Notes under the pieces: model-generated | The model's database searches: none | Seen by the model: the letters and a program-made list of their open reading frames with translations, nothing else | Told to the model about the DNA's origin: nothing | Source of the DNA: Erigeron canadensis | Lineage: Eukaryota; Streptophyta; Magnoliopsida; Asterales; Asteraceae | Direction: 5' to 3' | DNA length: 64,000 bases | NCBI RefSeq assembly: GCF_010389155.1 | Contig: NC_057766.1 | Coordinates: 23,259,516 to 23,323,515 of the forward strand | Shown here: piece by piece, positions 1 to 9,873 of the stretch | Numbering within the stretch: the first letter of the stretch is position 1 | Layout: every line of letters begins with the position of its first letter | Translations under genes and position numbers: made by a program

Positions 1-1
1 A

Positions 2-571
2 TGGTTTGAAGTTTATATGCTTATAAAGAACAAAAAGGCTGCCAGTTATGAACACCTTCAGAGGATGCTGAAAGAATATTTCGATAAAGCTCTGAAGTTT
101 GAAACAAAGTTTAAGGCAGACCTCCCATTGCTGAGAGCTGTCTTTGGAACTCCAGCAGCAGCTTCCTCATCAGCAGGCAAGCGCATACCTAAAAGGAAAC
201 ATGCTGAAAGACCTCTATTTGCTGATCTTCTTCCTATCCCCACTGATGTTGGTCTAAATCTGAAGCTACCACCTAGAGCATTCTTTAAAGAAGGGAGAGT
301 TCTTGAACAACTTGCTGGCATCTTCTTCAATAACTTTCAAAATGATGAACTTTTCTTCCGCACTGCTGAAATGAAGAAGGCATCCACTAGATTTCTTATT
401 GGCCTTAGGAAGAGGTTTGTCAAAGTATCAAGTGCCAGATCAGTCATCAGCATGATTGATGAGGAGCTTATGAAGCCTCATAGGAGAGATGATCCGGTGT
501 TGAGGATAGCCAAGCAGGAAGAAGCTTTTGAAATAGAAGTAGCAATGGCCTCAAATGTCTTTAACATTTAA
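2..571 (+). CDS. C-terminal part of the element A 3' ORF (function unknown)
   Basis: Open reading frame that enters from outside the window; the first complete codon starts at base 2 and the frame ends with TAA at 569-571. It matches the last ~190 codons of the 3' ORF of element C (to 50058) and, less closely, of B (to 14268). Visible features are a basic KRIPKRKH stretch that could be a nuclear localisation signal, then a conserved block around LNLKLPPR and FFNNF...LFFR, and a Glu/Lys-rich end. There is no signal peptide or membrane segment in this part. In sireviruses an ORF at this position has been called env-like; nothing seen here supports a membrane protein. Confidence 0.75.
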   Translation, partial: WFEVYMLIKNKKAASYEHLQRMLKEYFDKALKFETKFKADLPLLRAVFGTPAAASSSAGKRIPKRKHAERPLFADLLPIPTDVGLNLKLPPRAFFKEGRVLEQLAGIFFNNFQNDELFFRTAEMKKASTRFLIGLRKRFVKVSSARSVISMIDEELMKPHRRDDPVLRIAKQEEAFEIEVAMASNVFNI

Positions 572-671
572 TGAATACTGCTTGTAACCTTCTTTGAAAT
601 GAAATAAAAACATTTTTTTGTTCTTCCTTATCTTTGTCTAAAGTAATTTTCATCCAGCAAGTCTCCTCAGC

Positions 672-685
672 AAATAGGGGGAGAT
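672..685 (+). other. Polypurine tract of element A
   Basis: Purine run AAATAGGGGGAGAT directly before the TGTTAAG start of the 3' LTR. It is the usual plus-strand DNA primer site of LTR retroelements and is nearly the same in B and C. Confidence 0.85.
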
Positions 686-1348
686 TGTTAAGTCTGGGAT
701 TCGCTGAAGGAGACTTGAGAACTGACACACGTCGTCAGCAAGTCTTTAACAAGTCATCAGCAGATGAAGAGACGTCTTCAGCGGGATGCATGCTGACCTA
801 AGTTTTGCCATGGCGGGAAATATTCAAATTACATAAAGACAAAAAGGTCACATGGTGGTTAACCAACTGTAATTTGCCCTGAATGGAAAATGTACATGTT
901 GGGACCAAAGCAAGGGTTCTCTCTCTCTTACCCGATTTGGTATAGAAGACAATGGGCACATGATTCAAGTACCATGAGCCAATAGGAAGTCGACAACCAC
1001 CATCAAGTCACAATCAAAGCAGGCTGTGTTGCCCCAAGTCTTCCCCTATATAAAGCAACACAGCCACATTGTATTAGGAGCGTTAGCCACCTTAAAAAGT
1101 GTGTGTGTCACTTGTAATTGCTTAAGTTTTTCTTGTGTGTCTAGACTTAGCAATTATCTTTGTTCTTTTGTATTCTTGTAAGTCAAGTGTAAGATCAACC
1201 ATGTATTCATCGTTTAATCAATGATACATATGATTATCCTTGCATTGATGTATTACAATTGAACTTTACATTGTTCTTGTTATTTACTTGCTTGCTTACT
1301 TTCTTGTCTATTTAATTAAAACATAAGTTGTGCATTCGGGGACCATCA
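686..1348 (+). repeat. 3' LTR of element A
   Basis: 663 bp, TG...CA bounded. It carries a TATA box (TATATAAA, 1047-1054). It is closest to the two LTRs of element C (about 9-11 differences from each) and clearly distinct from those of B, which have a different segment near the start. Confidence 0.92.
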
Positions 1349-1353
1349 CTTTC
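1349..1353. other. Putative right target-site duplication of element A (CTTTC)
   Basis: Five bases immediately after the LTR terminal CA. The matching left copy is outside the window. The same five bases stand immediately left of element C (39626-39630). Confidence 0.5.
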
Positions 1354-1847
1354 GAAACAACCCTTTTACTTTTGCCTTTAAGAGAAATGTCTGGAACAAC
1401 ACAAACATATATCAAACTAGGCGATACCCGTGCGGTGCATGGTATTTCTCGCCGATTAATTTATTATGAATTACTTCGAATACAAATTGAATAGTATAAG
1501 TAAATAGTTATAATCCTTGCTAATCATACATTATATATATATATATATATATATAAATAAAGTAGATATTTGTATACATTAAGTAAAAAATGTCAACAAC
1601 TTTTATTACAAATATTTTGTTTTCCACTCCATTTGTAGTGTCAAAGATGTAGAGTTGAGAAAATATTGTAGGTGACTCGCCTTGGATACGATCTACATAT
1701 GGACCTTTACCGTTCTTCGACATACTTTGTATCAACTTTACCACCCATGGAAGTAAAAGAGAACACAGTATTTTAACGGCAAATATTTTCCAAGAAATGC
1801 TTGCTTTTTGGATGGTTACCTGTGTACAGGTTTATAAACAATCATGA
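1354..1847. other. Host spacer between elements A and B
   Basis: AT-rich DNA with a (TA)n microsatellite at about 1532-1555. On the minus strand about 1520-1744 is open and resembles coding sequence in composition; the open stretch is followed, across the element B insertion site, by another short open minus-strand stretch near 15057-15160. I do not recognise a protein family. No promoter or RNA gene was seen. Confidence 0.5.
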
Positions 1848-1852
1848 GGTTC
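1848..1852. other. Left target-site duplication of element B (GGTTC)
   Basis: GGTTC stands immediately before the 5' LTR and again at 15052-15056 immediately after the 3' LTR. The perfect 5-bp duplication defines the boundaries of element B. Confidence 0.95.
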
Positions 1853-2514
1853 TGTTAAGTCTGGGATTCGCTGAAGAAGACTTGCTCGCTGACACACGTT
1901 GTCAGCAAGTCTTTAGCAAGTCATCAGCAGATGAAGAGACGTCTTCAGCAAGTCGAATGCTTCACCATGGTAGTCATGGCGGGAAGAATTTAAAATCAAA
2001 TGAAGACAAAAAGGTCACAGGGTGGTTAACCAACTGTAATTTGCCCTGAATGGCAAATGTACATGTTGGGACCAAAGCAAGGGTTCTCTCTCTCTCTTAC
2101 CCGATTTGGTATAGAAGACAATGGGCATATGATTCAAGTACCATGAGCCAATTGGAAGTCGACAACCACCATCAAGTCACAATCAAAGCAGGCTGTGTTG
2201 CCCCAAGTCTTTCCCTATATAAAGCAACACAGCCACATAGTATCTCGTGTGTTAGTCACCTTAAAAGTGTGTGTCACTTGTAATTGCTTAAGTTTTTAAT
2301 GTGTCTAGACTTAGCAATTGTCTTTGTTCTCTTGTAGTCTTGTAAGTCAAGTGTATAAGATCAACCATGTATTCATCGTTTAATCAATGATACATATGAT
2401 TATCCTTGCATTGATGTATTACAATTGAACTTTGCATTGTTCTTGTTATTTACTTGCTTGCTTACTCTCTTGTCTATTTAATTAAAGCATAAGTTGTGCA
2501 TTCATGGACCATCA
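1853..2514 (+). repeat. 5' LTR of element B
   Basis: TGTTAAG...CCATCA, 662 bp. It contains an inverted GCTGAC/GTCAGC pair near the start, the 8-bp palindrome AGACGTCT (1937-1944), a CT microsatellite and a TATA box at 2216-2223. Confidence 0.96.
2216..2223 (+). promoter_or_regulatory. TATA box of the element B 5' LTR
   Basis: TATATAAA, preceded by CCC. It is conserved at the same place in the 3' LTR of B (14753-14760) and in the LTRs of A and C. It is the likely Pol II core promoter for the genomic RNA, with transcription starting shortly downstream. Confidence 0.75.
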
Positions 2515-2516
2515 AG

Positions 2517-2530
2517 TGGTATCAGAGCCA
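2517..2530 (+). other. Primer binding site of element B
   Basis: TGGTATCAGAGCCA, two bases after the LTR end. This is the usual complement to the 3' end of initiator methionine tRNA used by plant Copia elements to prime minus-strand cDNA. Confidence 0.93.
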
Positions 2531-2631
2531 CCGTTCCTAAATCATTGGAACAAGATCTGTTTGCCTTCTTTTGTTTATATTTAAAATTTCTGTTCTTTAA
2601 TTCCTCTTGAAATTTTTTTTTAACAAGAACC

Positions 2632-3786
2632 ATGTCTTCTGTTCCCAGCCTTGTGAACACACGTGACTTTGGCTACGTGTCGAAACCTCCTAAGTTCGAG
2701 CCCAAAGATTTTGGGTCTTGGAAGGAGAGGATGCTTCTACACATCGCTGGTGTGGAACCCTATTTAATGACCATATTAACTGAGGGTCCATACGTATCGA
2801 TGTATGTCCAAAGGACTCCAGGAGCTACACCTGAAGCTCCTGAGATAGTCATTGACCTGGTTAAACCAGAGGTCCAATGGACAGATGAAGAAAGAAAGCT
2901 GGTAAATCTTGATGCTAGACTGAAAAACATGATTATAGTTACTCTTCCTACTGAAATCATGAAACTAGTCATCAAGTATCCCTCTTCAAAGGAAGTATGG
3001 GATAGACTTGTCAGCACCTATGAAGGTTTTGCTGACCTTATCAAAATCAAGAAAATTGATTTGAAAAGAGCTTATGAAAACTTCTTCTCCCTCCCCGATG
3101 AAAGTCTTGAGAGCACCTACATTCGCTTTAAAGGGTTGCTCAATGATATGACAAATGTTGGCATTACCCATGATAACTTTGAGGTATGTCATAAATTCAT
3201 CGATTCTCTTCCTCTTAAGTGGCAAAACTTAAGACAAACTCTTCGTACTACGAAGAAAATCCAAGACTTTGATCTTGAAGAACTTTTTGGCACTCTTCAA
3301 TTTGAAGAAAGAGCATTGGCTCAAAATATTCGAGCCTCTGCTGATGCCAAAAGACATGCTGGCTCTTCTTCTTCTTCTTCTTCTTCTTCTTCTGTCAGCA
3401 TCTCTCCTCATCCTATTTCTGAACCTATTGCTCTTGTGTCTACTGAGCCCATCAATCTCTATGATGGTGCCAGTACCTCTAATCTTCCAGCATCAATTCA
3501 GACTCTCATTAATGAGCTGGATGATGAAGAAAAACAAGAAATGTTTAATGACTTCATGGGATTTGCCCTGGTTGTTGGTAGAAAGTACTCCAGAAGGTGG
3601 AATAATCGTAAAACAGTCACTCCCCTCAAACCTCCTGTTGACAAATCACAGGAAGAGTGTTGGAGGTGTGGCAGGAAAGGCCACTACCAGAAGGAGTGTA
3701 GAGTCTCCTTACCCAATCCTGCTGCTTCCAAAACTAATCTTTCCAAATCTGCTGATGAATATATAGGAACAAATACTATCAGCTGA
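2632..3786 (+). pseudogene. gag, N-terminal part (capsid-like region and first zinc knuckle), element B
   Basis: The start MSSVPSLVNTRDFGY is shared with the gag starts of C and D. Residues ~20-250 resemble the UBN2-type plant Copia gag region (SWKERM, LPLKWQNLRQ), expected to form the particle shell. A CCHC knuckle, CWRCGRKGHYQKEC, sits at residues 343-356. A Ser tract from a TCT microsatellite (about 3364-3393) is longer than in C. Compared with C there is a two-base TA insertion near 3760 that shifts the frame and ends this ORF at 3786; the original frame continues downstream. Confidence 0.9.
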
Positions 3787-6020
3787 AGGCCAAGGTTGCT
3801 GAAACAGAGGATGTCAAAGTTCCAGCAAAAGGACTAATTGCTGAAGAACATGATTGGGCTGACTCAGATGATTCTGATGATGACGATTATGTTGATGCCA
3901 TGTGCCTTATGGCACTTGCTGACAGTGATGCTTAGACCACGGATCAAGTCTCCTCTAGTCAGTGGGTGAACGTCACTGTTAAAAAGGTACACTCTCTTCT
4001 CTCTTCTTCTAATCAAGACAAGACCAAAATTATTGAGTCTTTGTCTTGTGATCTTCAGTTCGTAGAAAGTCTACGTGCTGAACTTTAATCTAAACTTAAC
4101 TCTGTTGGAGTAGAGTTGAGTGAAAAATCTAAAAAACTTATGAAATTGAAAAATGTTCATGTTGAACTTCAATCTCATGAGTTGATGACTCAAAAACTTG
4201 AACTTGAGAATGAATCTCTCAAGGCTGAAGTCTCTAATCTAAAGAAGATTGTGACCTCCTGGTCAAAGGCTTCTAAATTTCATCATCAATGCTTGAGCGA
4301 ACAAGTCCCTGCTCAAGTACAGGCAGTAATTGGTGGCAATTTTGATGTTGCTGCCTCTATCGCTGATTCCTTTAAAGATGATGTAAAGCCTGAAATCTCC
4401 ATTCCTCCACCCTGTTCATCTTCCATCTCACTAAATGAAATGAAAAAGTGGTATTTTGTCAAGGGACAAAATGACTATCATGCTGAGATGGACACAAAAG
4501 CTACAGCATCTACCAGTGTTCCCTCTTCTTTAAATGCTAAAAGTACTAGTACTTCTACCAGTACTTTTGACATGTTCTCCCATCTCCCTATTGTTGGCAT
4601 GATGCCACATGAAGGGAGAATCCAAAATTCTCCACCAAGAACCTTTAAAGGGGATATCTCGAGTGATGGGTATGTACCCATTGCTCCTCAGCCTCTATCT
4701 ACAAAAGGTGATGAACCTTTTAAAAGAAGCACTATTGCTGCTCCCTATGACTATGATATCCCTCAGTGGGACAATCATGTCGGTCAGCAACTTTTGGGTG
4801 CTCAACCTTCTCAACTTGAACCTTCCCATACAAATTCTATGTCAGAACAAATGAACAGAAGGGTCAGGTTCGCTGATGAAAGACACCAGCAAGTACCTCC
4901 CACAAAGGTTGTACATGCTGATGCTATATCTCAATCAATTCCCTCTAAATCAAATCTAAGGCATGTTACTCCTAAAAAGGGAAGACAGCCTTCTCAAAAT
5001 ATATCTGACACTCGTCAGCGAGGACACTTTCCTCTTCAACAGGTAAGGCCTATAACTCCTCAGCGAGGATATCTGCCATATCAGCAAACGAGGTCTATTA
5101 CTCCACAAAGAGGACAAGTTCCCTCTCAGCACAGTCAATCCTCAATATCCAACAGGGAGTATCTACCTCATAGGCAAATGAGGTCTGTCACTCCAAAACA
5201 TCAAGTCAGATCCACAACTCCTATTCGTGAGAATCTGCCTCAGCAGGGTTCCTCCTCTTCCCATCCTGCTGGAAAGCAAGCATGGACCATGATTAGAGGA
5301 CATCAGATTCCTCAAAATAATCATGGTGAATCCATACTTGGTCCTGTTCCTCAAATGCCCCCTCCTAAGCTTAGACAAAGGAATAAGTCCAAGTCTAAGC
5401 AAAAGAGCAAGGCTTCCTCTTCCTCAACTCCTCAAATAAATGAACTTACTCAGCGAGTAAATGATCTTTCCTCTCAGCTGAGGGACTTTCTCATTCAAAG
5501 TCAAGGCAATTCCTCTGACAAAAAATGCTATCTTTGTAGCAGCAGAGGACATGTTGCTTCTGAATGTGAATAGTACAGCCCAAGAGATGCCCCAACAGTT
5601 GTATGTCAACCAAAAATCTCTACAGCTGCTGAAACATCTTTCTCTTCTAACAGGATCAGTGAGAACCTCTCTACTGAACCAGTTATCAGTGACACCTCCT
5701 CTGTCACAAATGCAAGCATTGCTGACTACATTGCTGCTCAACGCATTGAAATTCCCCATTCTCAAAGGGTTGTTTCAAATGCTTGGGGACAACCCTCAAT
5801 GCTGGTTGAGTACAGCGCTCCTGATGTTGTGAACAGTTTTGCTTACCTTCATAGTAATGAAACCAGCATTTTGCCCACAAATGAAGATAATCCTATCCCT
5901 GTCTCTGTGGGAGATCACTTTACTCTGGTGGAGGCTCTCTCTGTAGAGCCAACTTCCTCCACCGAAGTACCTCCAGAGAATCCTGCTGACATAGGGTTAG
6001 ATGAACAAAGTGAACCTTAA
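3787..6020 (+). pseudogene. gag, C-terminal part with coiled coil, 15-residue repeats and second zinc knuckle, element B
   Basis: Continuation of gag in the frame of 4116-5573. In-frame stops are at 3933 (TAG), 4086 (TAA) and 5571 (TAG); the frame is open again to TAA at 6018-6020. Visible order: an acidic DDSDDDDY stretch, a coiled-coil-like Leu/Glu/Lys segment from about 4116, an unstructured Ser/Pro region, degenerate ~15-residue repeats around R-S/P-x-T-P-Q-R-G (about 5046-5250), a Lys/Ser basic run, a short coil and a second CCHC knuckle CYLCSSRGHVASEC ending near 5570. Element D has the same layout; C has lost nearly all of it. Two knuckles about 700 codons apart make an unusually long gag. 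Confidence 0.8.
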
Positions 6021-6035
6021 ATCCTCTTTTCATCC

Positions 6036-6760
6036 ATGAAGGGTTCGCTAGGTAAAGGAGTGTGGTATTTGGACAGCGACTGTTCAAAACACATGACAGG
6101 CTCCAAGTCCCTGCTGGATGACTATACTGAGGCACCTGGTCCTACAGTGGTGTTTGGTGATAACTCTACTAGACAGACTGAAGGATATGGTCTTCTTTCT
6201 AATGGCCTCATAAAATTCTCAAAAGTTGCTTATGTAAATGGATTAAAGCATAATCTCATCAGCATAAGTCAACTATGTGATGCTGACTACAAAGTAATCC
6301 TTGATAAACATCAAGGCACTGTAGTAAACATCAACAAGGAAGTCGTCTTGGTTGCTCCAAGAAAAAAAGATGTATATCTTGTTGACTTCACTCCTATCAA
6401 GACTGATAGTGAGACTTGTTTCTTTTCTAAGTCAGCATCCGAGTTGAATTGGTTATGGCACAAGCGTATGTCACATGTGAATTTCAAAACCATAAACTCA
6501 CTGGCCAAAAAGAACCTTGTTCGCGGCCTTCCTCCTCTCTCTTTTGAAAAAGATAGGCTTTGTGGTGCTTATGAAAAAGGCAAATGCCATAGAGCAACTT
6601 TTAAACCTAAACAAGCCAACTCTGTTAAGGGTTGCTTTCACCTTCTTCACATGGACCTTTTTGGTCCAGTGAATGTCCAAAGTCTAAAGGGTAGCAGATA
6701 CACTTTAGTAATTGTGGATGAATATTCACGATACATTTGGACAATTTCCTTAATTTTAAG
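6036..6760 (+). pseudogene. pol, protease and integrase zinc-binding region, element B
   Basis: Starts in frame with gag, six codons after its TAA. The aspartic protease signature reads WYLDSDCSKHM here (6072-6080), whereas C and D have D-S-G; this change should abolish protease activity. The pre-integrase HHCC domain follows (WLWHKRMSH ... CGAYEKGKC), with Tyr at 6570-6572 where C and D have Cys, so the zinc site is also damaged. The first catalytic Asp region of integrase (HMDLFGP) is intact. A missing T in a T run near 6748 shifts the frame; pol continues in the 6737-9457 frame. Confidence 0.88.
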
Positions 6761-9457
6761 AGTGATGCTGCTAATGAAATCATCAAATTCATTAAGAAAA
6801 TGGAAAATCTCAACAGCATAAGGGTCAAAGAACTCAGAAGTGATCATGGCACTGAGTTTAGAAACCACACTCTTGAAACTTTTTGTGCTGATCAAGGGAT
6901 CTCACAAAACTTCTCGTCCACTAGAACTCCTGAGCAAAATGGTGTTGCTGAAAGGAGAAATAGAACTCTTATAGAGGCAGCACGCACTATGCTCAGTGAG
7001 TCCTCTCTTCCCAGTAGGTTTTGGGCTGAAGCAGTCAACACTGCTTGTCACACTCAAAATAGATGTCTCATTGTCAAAAGACATGACAAAACTGCATATG
7101 AAGTTTTAAGAGGAAAGAAACCTCAAATCAAATACTTTCATGTATTTGGATGTCCTGTCTTTATTCTTAATAATAAGGATCATTTAGGGAAATTTGATCC
7201 TAAAGCTGATGATGGTTACTTTGTTGGATACTCTTCTATTAGCAAAGCTTTTAGAGTATTCAATACTCGTCTTCAAAAAGTGGATGAATCAATTCATGTC
7301 ACTTTTGATGAAAGCTCCTCTGCTCTTAGAGATATCCAGCCATCTTCTATTGAAGAGATCTTCAATGAGTTCACAAACCCTCCTATGGAGGATGCTGACT
7401 CATATGTCGATGCTTCTTGCTCGCCTCCTCTTGATCAGCAACTCACTGAGGATAGTTCAGCAGACCCAGAGCTGGAGCAAGTTGCTGCTCATATCTATAC
7501 GATTGAGCCAGTTGAGCCTATCTTAAGGTCAATCCATGCAGCATCAGCCAAACCTAGATCACTGGCTGATGATGTGCAAGTTGATGACTCTGCTGATGAA
7601 GAGTTTCATGATGCTTCAGCTAACACTAAAGACATGGTGTATGCTGATGACCCCATCATTGATAACTTAAATCAGACAAATGGCTCCACTGATCAAGCTT
7701 CTCTTGATCCTTCAATTACCATTGATTTCTCCTCTTATTCTTCTCCTGCTGATCCCATGCAAATATCTTCCGCTGCTACTCTAGGTTCATCAAGTGTTCC
7801 ATCACTTAAATGGACTTCAAGTCATCCTGCTCACCAAATTATTGGTGATCTTCAGCAGGGCATTGTGACTAGATCAGCGACTAGATGTCTATATGTTAAT
7901 TTCTTGTCAATGATAACTCCTAAGAATATTGGAGAGGTCATGGTTAACTCATGTTGGGTTGCTGCCATGCAAGAAGAACTATATCAATTCCAAAGACAGC
8001 ATGTTTGGTTCGTAGTTCCTCTTCCTCCAGGCAAAGAACCTATTGGAACTAAGTGGGTTTATAGAAATAAGATGGATGAAGATGGTGTTGTTATTCGCAA
8101 CAAGGCCAGGTTAGTAGCTCAAGGGTACCTTCAAGAAGAAGGAGTCGACTATGACGAAACCTTTGCTCCAATGGCCAGACTTGAAGCAATACGCTTATTC
8201 CTGGCACATGCTGCTTATCAAAACCTCACTGTATATCAAATGGATGTCAAGAGTGCCTTTCTAAATGGAAAACTCGAAGAAGAAGTTTATGTGGAGCAGC
8301 CACCTGGTTTTGAAGATCTAACCAAGCCAAACCACGTCTATCATCTTTACAAAGCATTGTATGGTCTTAAACAAGCTCCCAGAGCTTGGTATGACACTCT
8401 TTCCGAATTTCTTCTTTCTCATGAGTTTCAGCGAGGATCTATAGACTCCACCCTTTTTATCTATAGAAAGGGTGTTCATGTTCTCTATGTACAAATATAT
8501 GTCGATGACATCATATTTGGATCCTCCAGTAAGAAACTTTGCAACAAATTTAGCTCACTAATGTCCTCTCATTTTGAAATGAGCATGATGGGTGAGTTAA
8601 CCTTCTTTCTTGGATTACAAATTCGCCAGCTCACTGATGGCATCTTTATAAACCAAGAAAAGTATATTCGAGACATGTTGGCCAAATTTGATATGTCTAA
8701 TATCACCACAAAGTCTACTCCCATGTCTCCTCCAAACAATCTTCATGCTGACCATGATGGTAAGCATGTGAATCCCACATTCTATCGTGGAATGATTGGC
8801 TCACTGATGTATCTCACAACGAGTCGTCCTGACATCATGTTTGCTACTTGCCTTTGTGCAAGATATCAAGCATCTCCCAGGGAGTCCCATCTTCTCGCTG
8901 TCAAGCGTATCTTCAAATATCTCAAAGGGACTTCCTCTTTAGGTCGCTGGTATCCCAAGGAGTCTACCTTTGACTTAGTTGCATACTCTGACTCTGACTA
9001 TGCTGGATGCATGTTAGATAGGAAAAGTACCAGTGGTGGATGTCAACTATTGGGGGGAAGGCTGACTAGTTGGTCTAGTAAGAAACAACATACAGTTTCC
9101 ATCTCCACTGCTGAAGCAGAATATGTGTCTGCAGCAAGTTGTTGTGCACAAGTCCTTTGGATGAAGAACCAACTTGCTGACTATGACCTAAATTTTTCCA
9201 AGATCCCCATCATGTGTGATAACACAAGTGCTATTGCTATCCTACATAATCCTGTTCAGCATTCCAAAACTAAACATATTGACATTAGGTATCACTTCAT
9301 TCGTGATCATGTAATGAAAGGGGATGTTGAAATTTACTTCATCCCCACTGATGACCAACTTGCTGACATCTTCACTAAACCTTTAGATGAAAAGAGATTC
9401 AAGGATCTCGTCAGCAGGTTGGGTATGTTAAATGGTGATTTTACTAGCTCAACATGA
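6737..9457 (+). pseudogene. pol, integrase core, reverse transcriptase and RNase H, element B
   Basis: Open for 906 residues but entered only through the frameshift near 6748. The integrase DDE residues are visible: Asp in RSDHGTEF (residue 36) and Glu in QNGVAERRN (residue 72), exactly 35 residues apart. An acidic linker follows, then RVT_2 ([40 protein letters not shown]) with the catalytic YVDD at 8498-8509. RNase H is at the end ([35 protein letters not shown]). Domain order integrase before RT is diagnostic for Copia. A 6-bp in-frame loss relative to C lies near 7886. Confidence 0.93.
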
Positions 9458-9555
9458 TCACTCATGTTTTGCTGCTCATATTCCTTTCATGAAGATGAGC
9501 AGTGACTTCTTAAGTCAAAGTCATCAGCGAGCTCTTCCTTCTACTCGCTGATCCC
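9458..9555 (+). other. Post-pol leader of the structured module, element B
   Basis: Non-coding DNA after the pol stop. It contains an 8-bp inverted repeat CTGCTCAT (9472-9479) / ATGAGCAG (9495-9502) that could form a hairpin, and leads directly into the 106-bp repeats. The same arrangement is present after pol in C. Confidence 0.6.
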
Positions 9556-9873
9556 TGTTGCTTTGGGAAAAAGCAAAATAAAGGCAATGGAAAGCCAAAA
9601 GTTTCCATCTAGTCCAGCAACAAACGGCTGCTGGTAAAGACGTCTAAAATCCGTTGATCCGTGATGCTTTGGGAAAAAGCATAACAAAAGTAATAGGGTG
9701 CTGAAAGTCCCTATCTAGTCCAGCAGCAAACGGCTGCTGGTAAAGACGTCTAAAATCCGTTGATCCCTGATGCTTTGGGAAAAAGCATAACAAAAGTAAT
9801 AGGGTGCTGAAAGTCCCTATCTAGTCTAGCAGCAAACGGCTGCTGGTAAAGACATCTAAAATCCGTTGATGGC
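9556..9873 (+). repeat. Three 106-bp tandem repeats forming a hairpin-rich module, element B
   Basis: Units start at 9556, 9662 and 9768, a constant period of 106 bp. Each unit can form, in order: H1, GCTTT/AAAGC; H2, a 22-base hairpin (ATGGAAA/TTTCCAT in unit 1, ATAGGG/CCCTAT in units 2 and 3); then CTAGTC; then H3, CCAGCAGC/GCTGCTGG around the loop AAACG. The H2 arms differ between units by paired changes that keep the stem. The palindrome AGACGTCT, also found in the LTR, occurs in units 1 and 2. A further hairpin ACAATTT/AAATTGT (9876-9894) follows. Corresponding modules are at 45234-45551 (C) and 56304-56590 (D). Role unknown; position suggests RNA packaging, export, translation or a 3'-ORF leader. 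Confidence 0.9.

Larger units (their letters stand above)
1..1348 (+). mobile_element. Element A: 3' end of a Sirevirus-like Copia LTR retrotransposon, cut by the window start
   Basis: Contains the end of the element's 3' ORF, a polypurine tract and a complete 3' LTR. The internal part closely matches element C at 49489-50172 with scattered substitutions, so A and C belong to one subfamily. The LTR ends in CA at 1348 and is followed by CTTTC, the probable target-site duplication. The 5' part lies outside the window. Confidence 0.93.

Noticed and set aside
3269..3766. Leucine-rich ORF overlapping gag in another frame
   Set aside because: Shadow of gag; its Leu runs come from the TCT/CTT microsatellite. 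The same shadow appears in C.
5551..5832. ORF after the second gag knuckle
   Set aside because: Wrong frame; the gag frame itself is open from 5574 to 6020 and matches D.
9556..9873. CRISPR-like array
   Set aside because: The 106-bp units are contiguous tandem repeats without unique spacers, in a plant retrotransposon.
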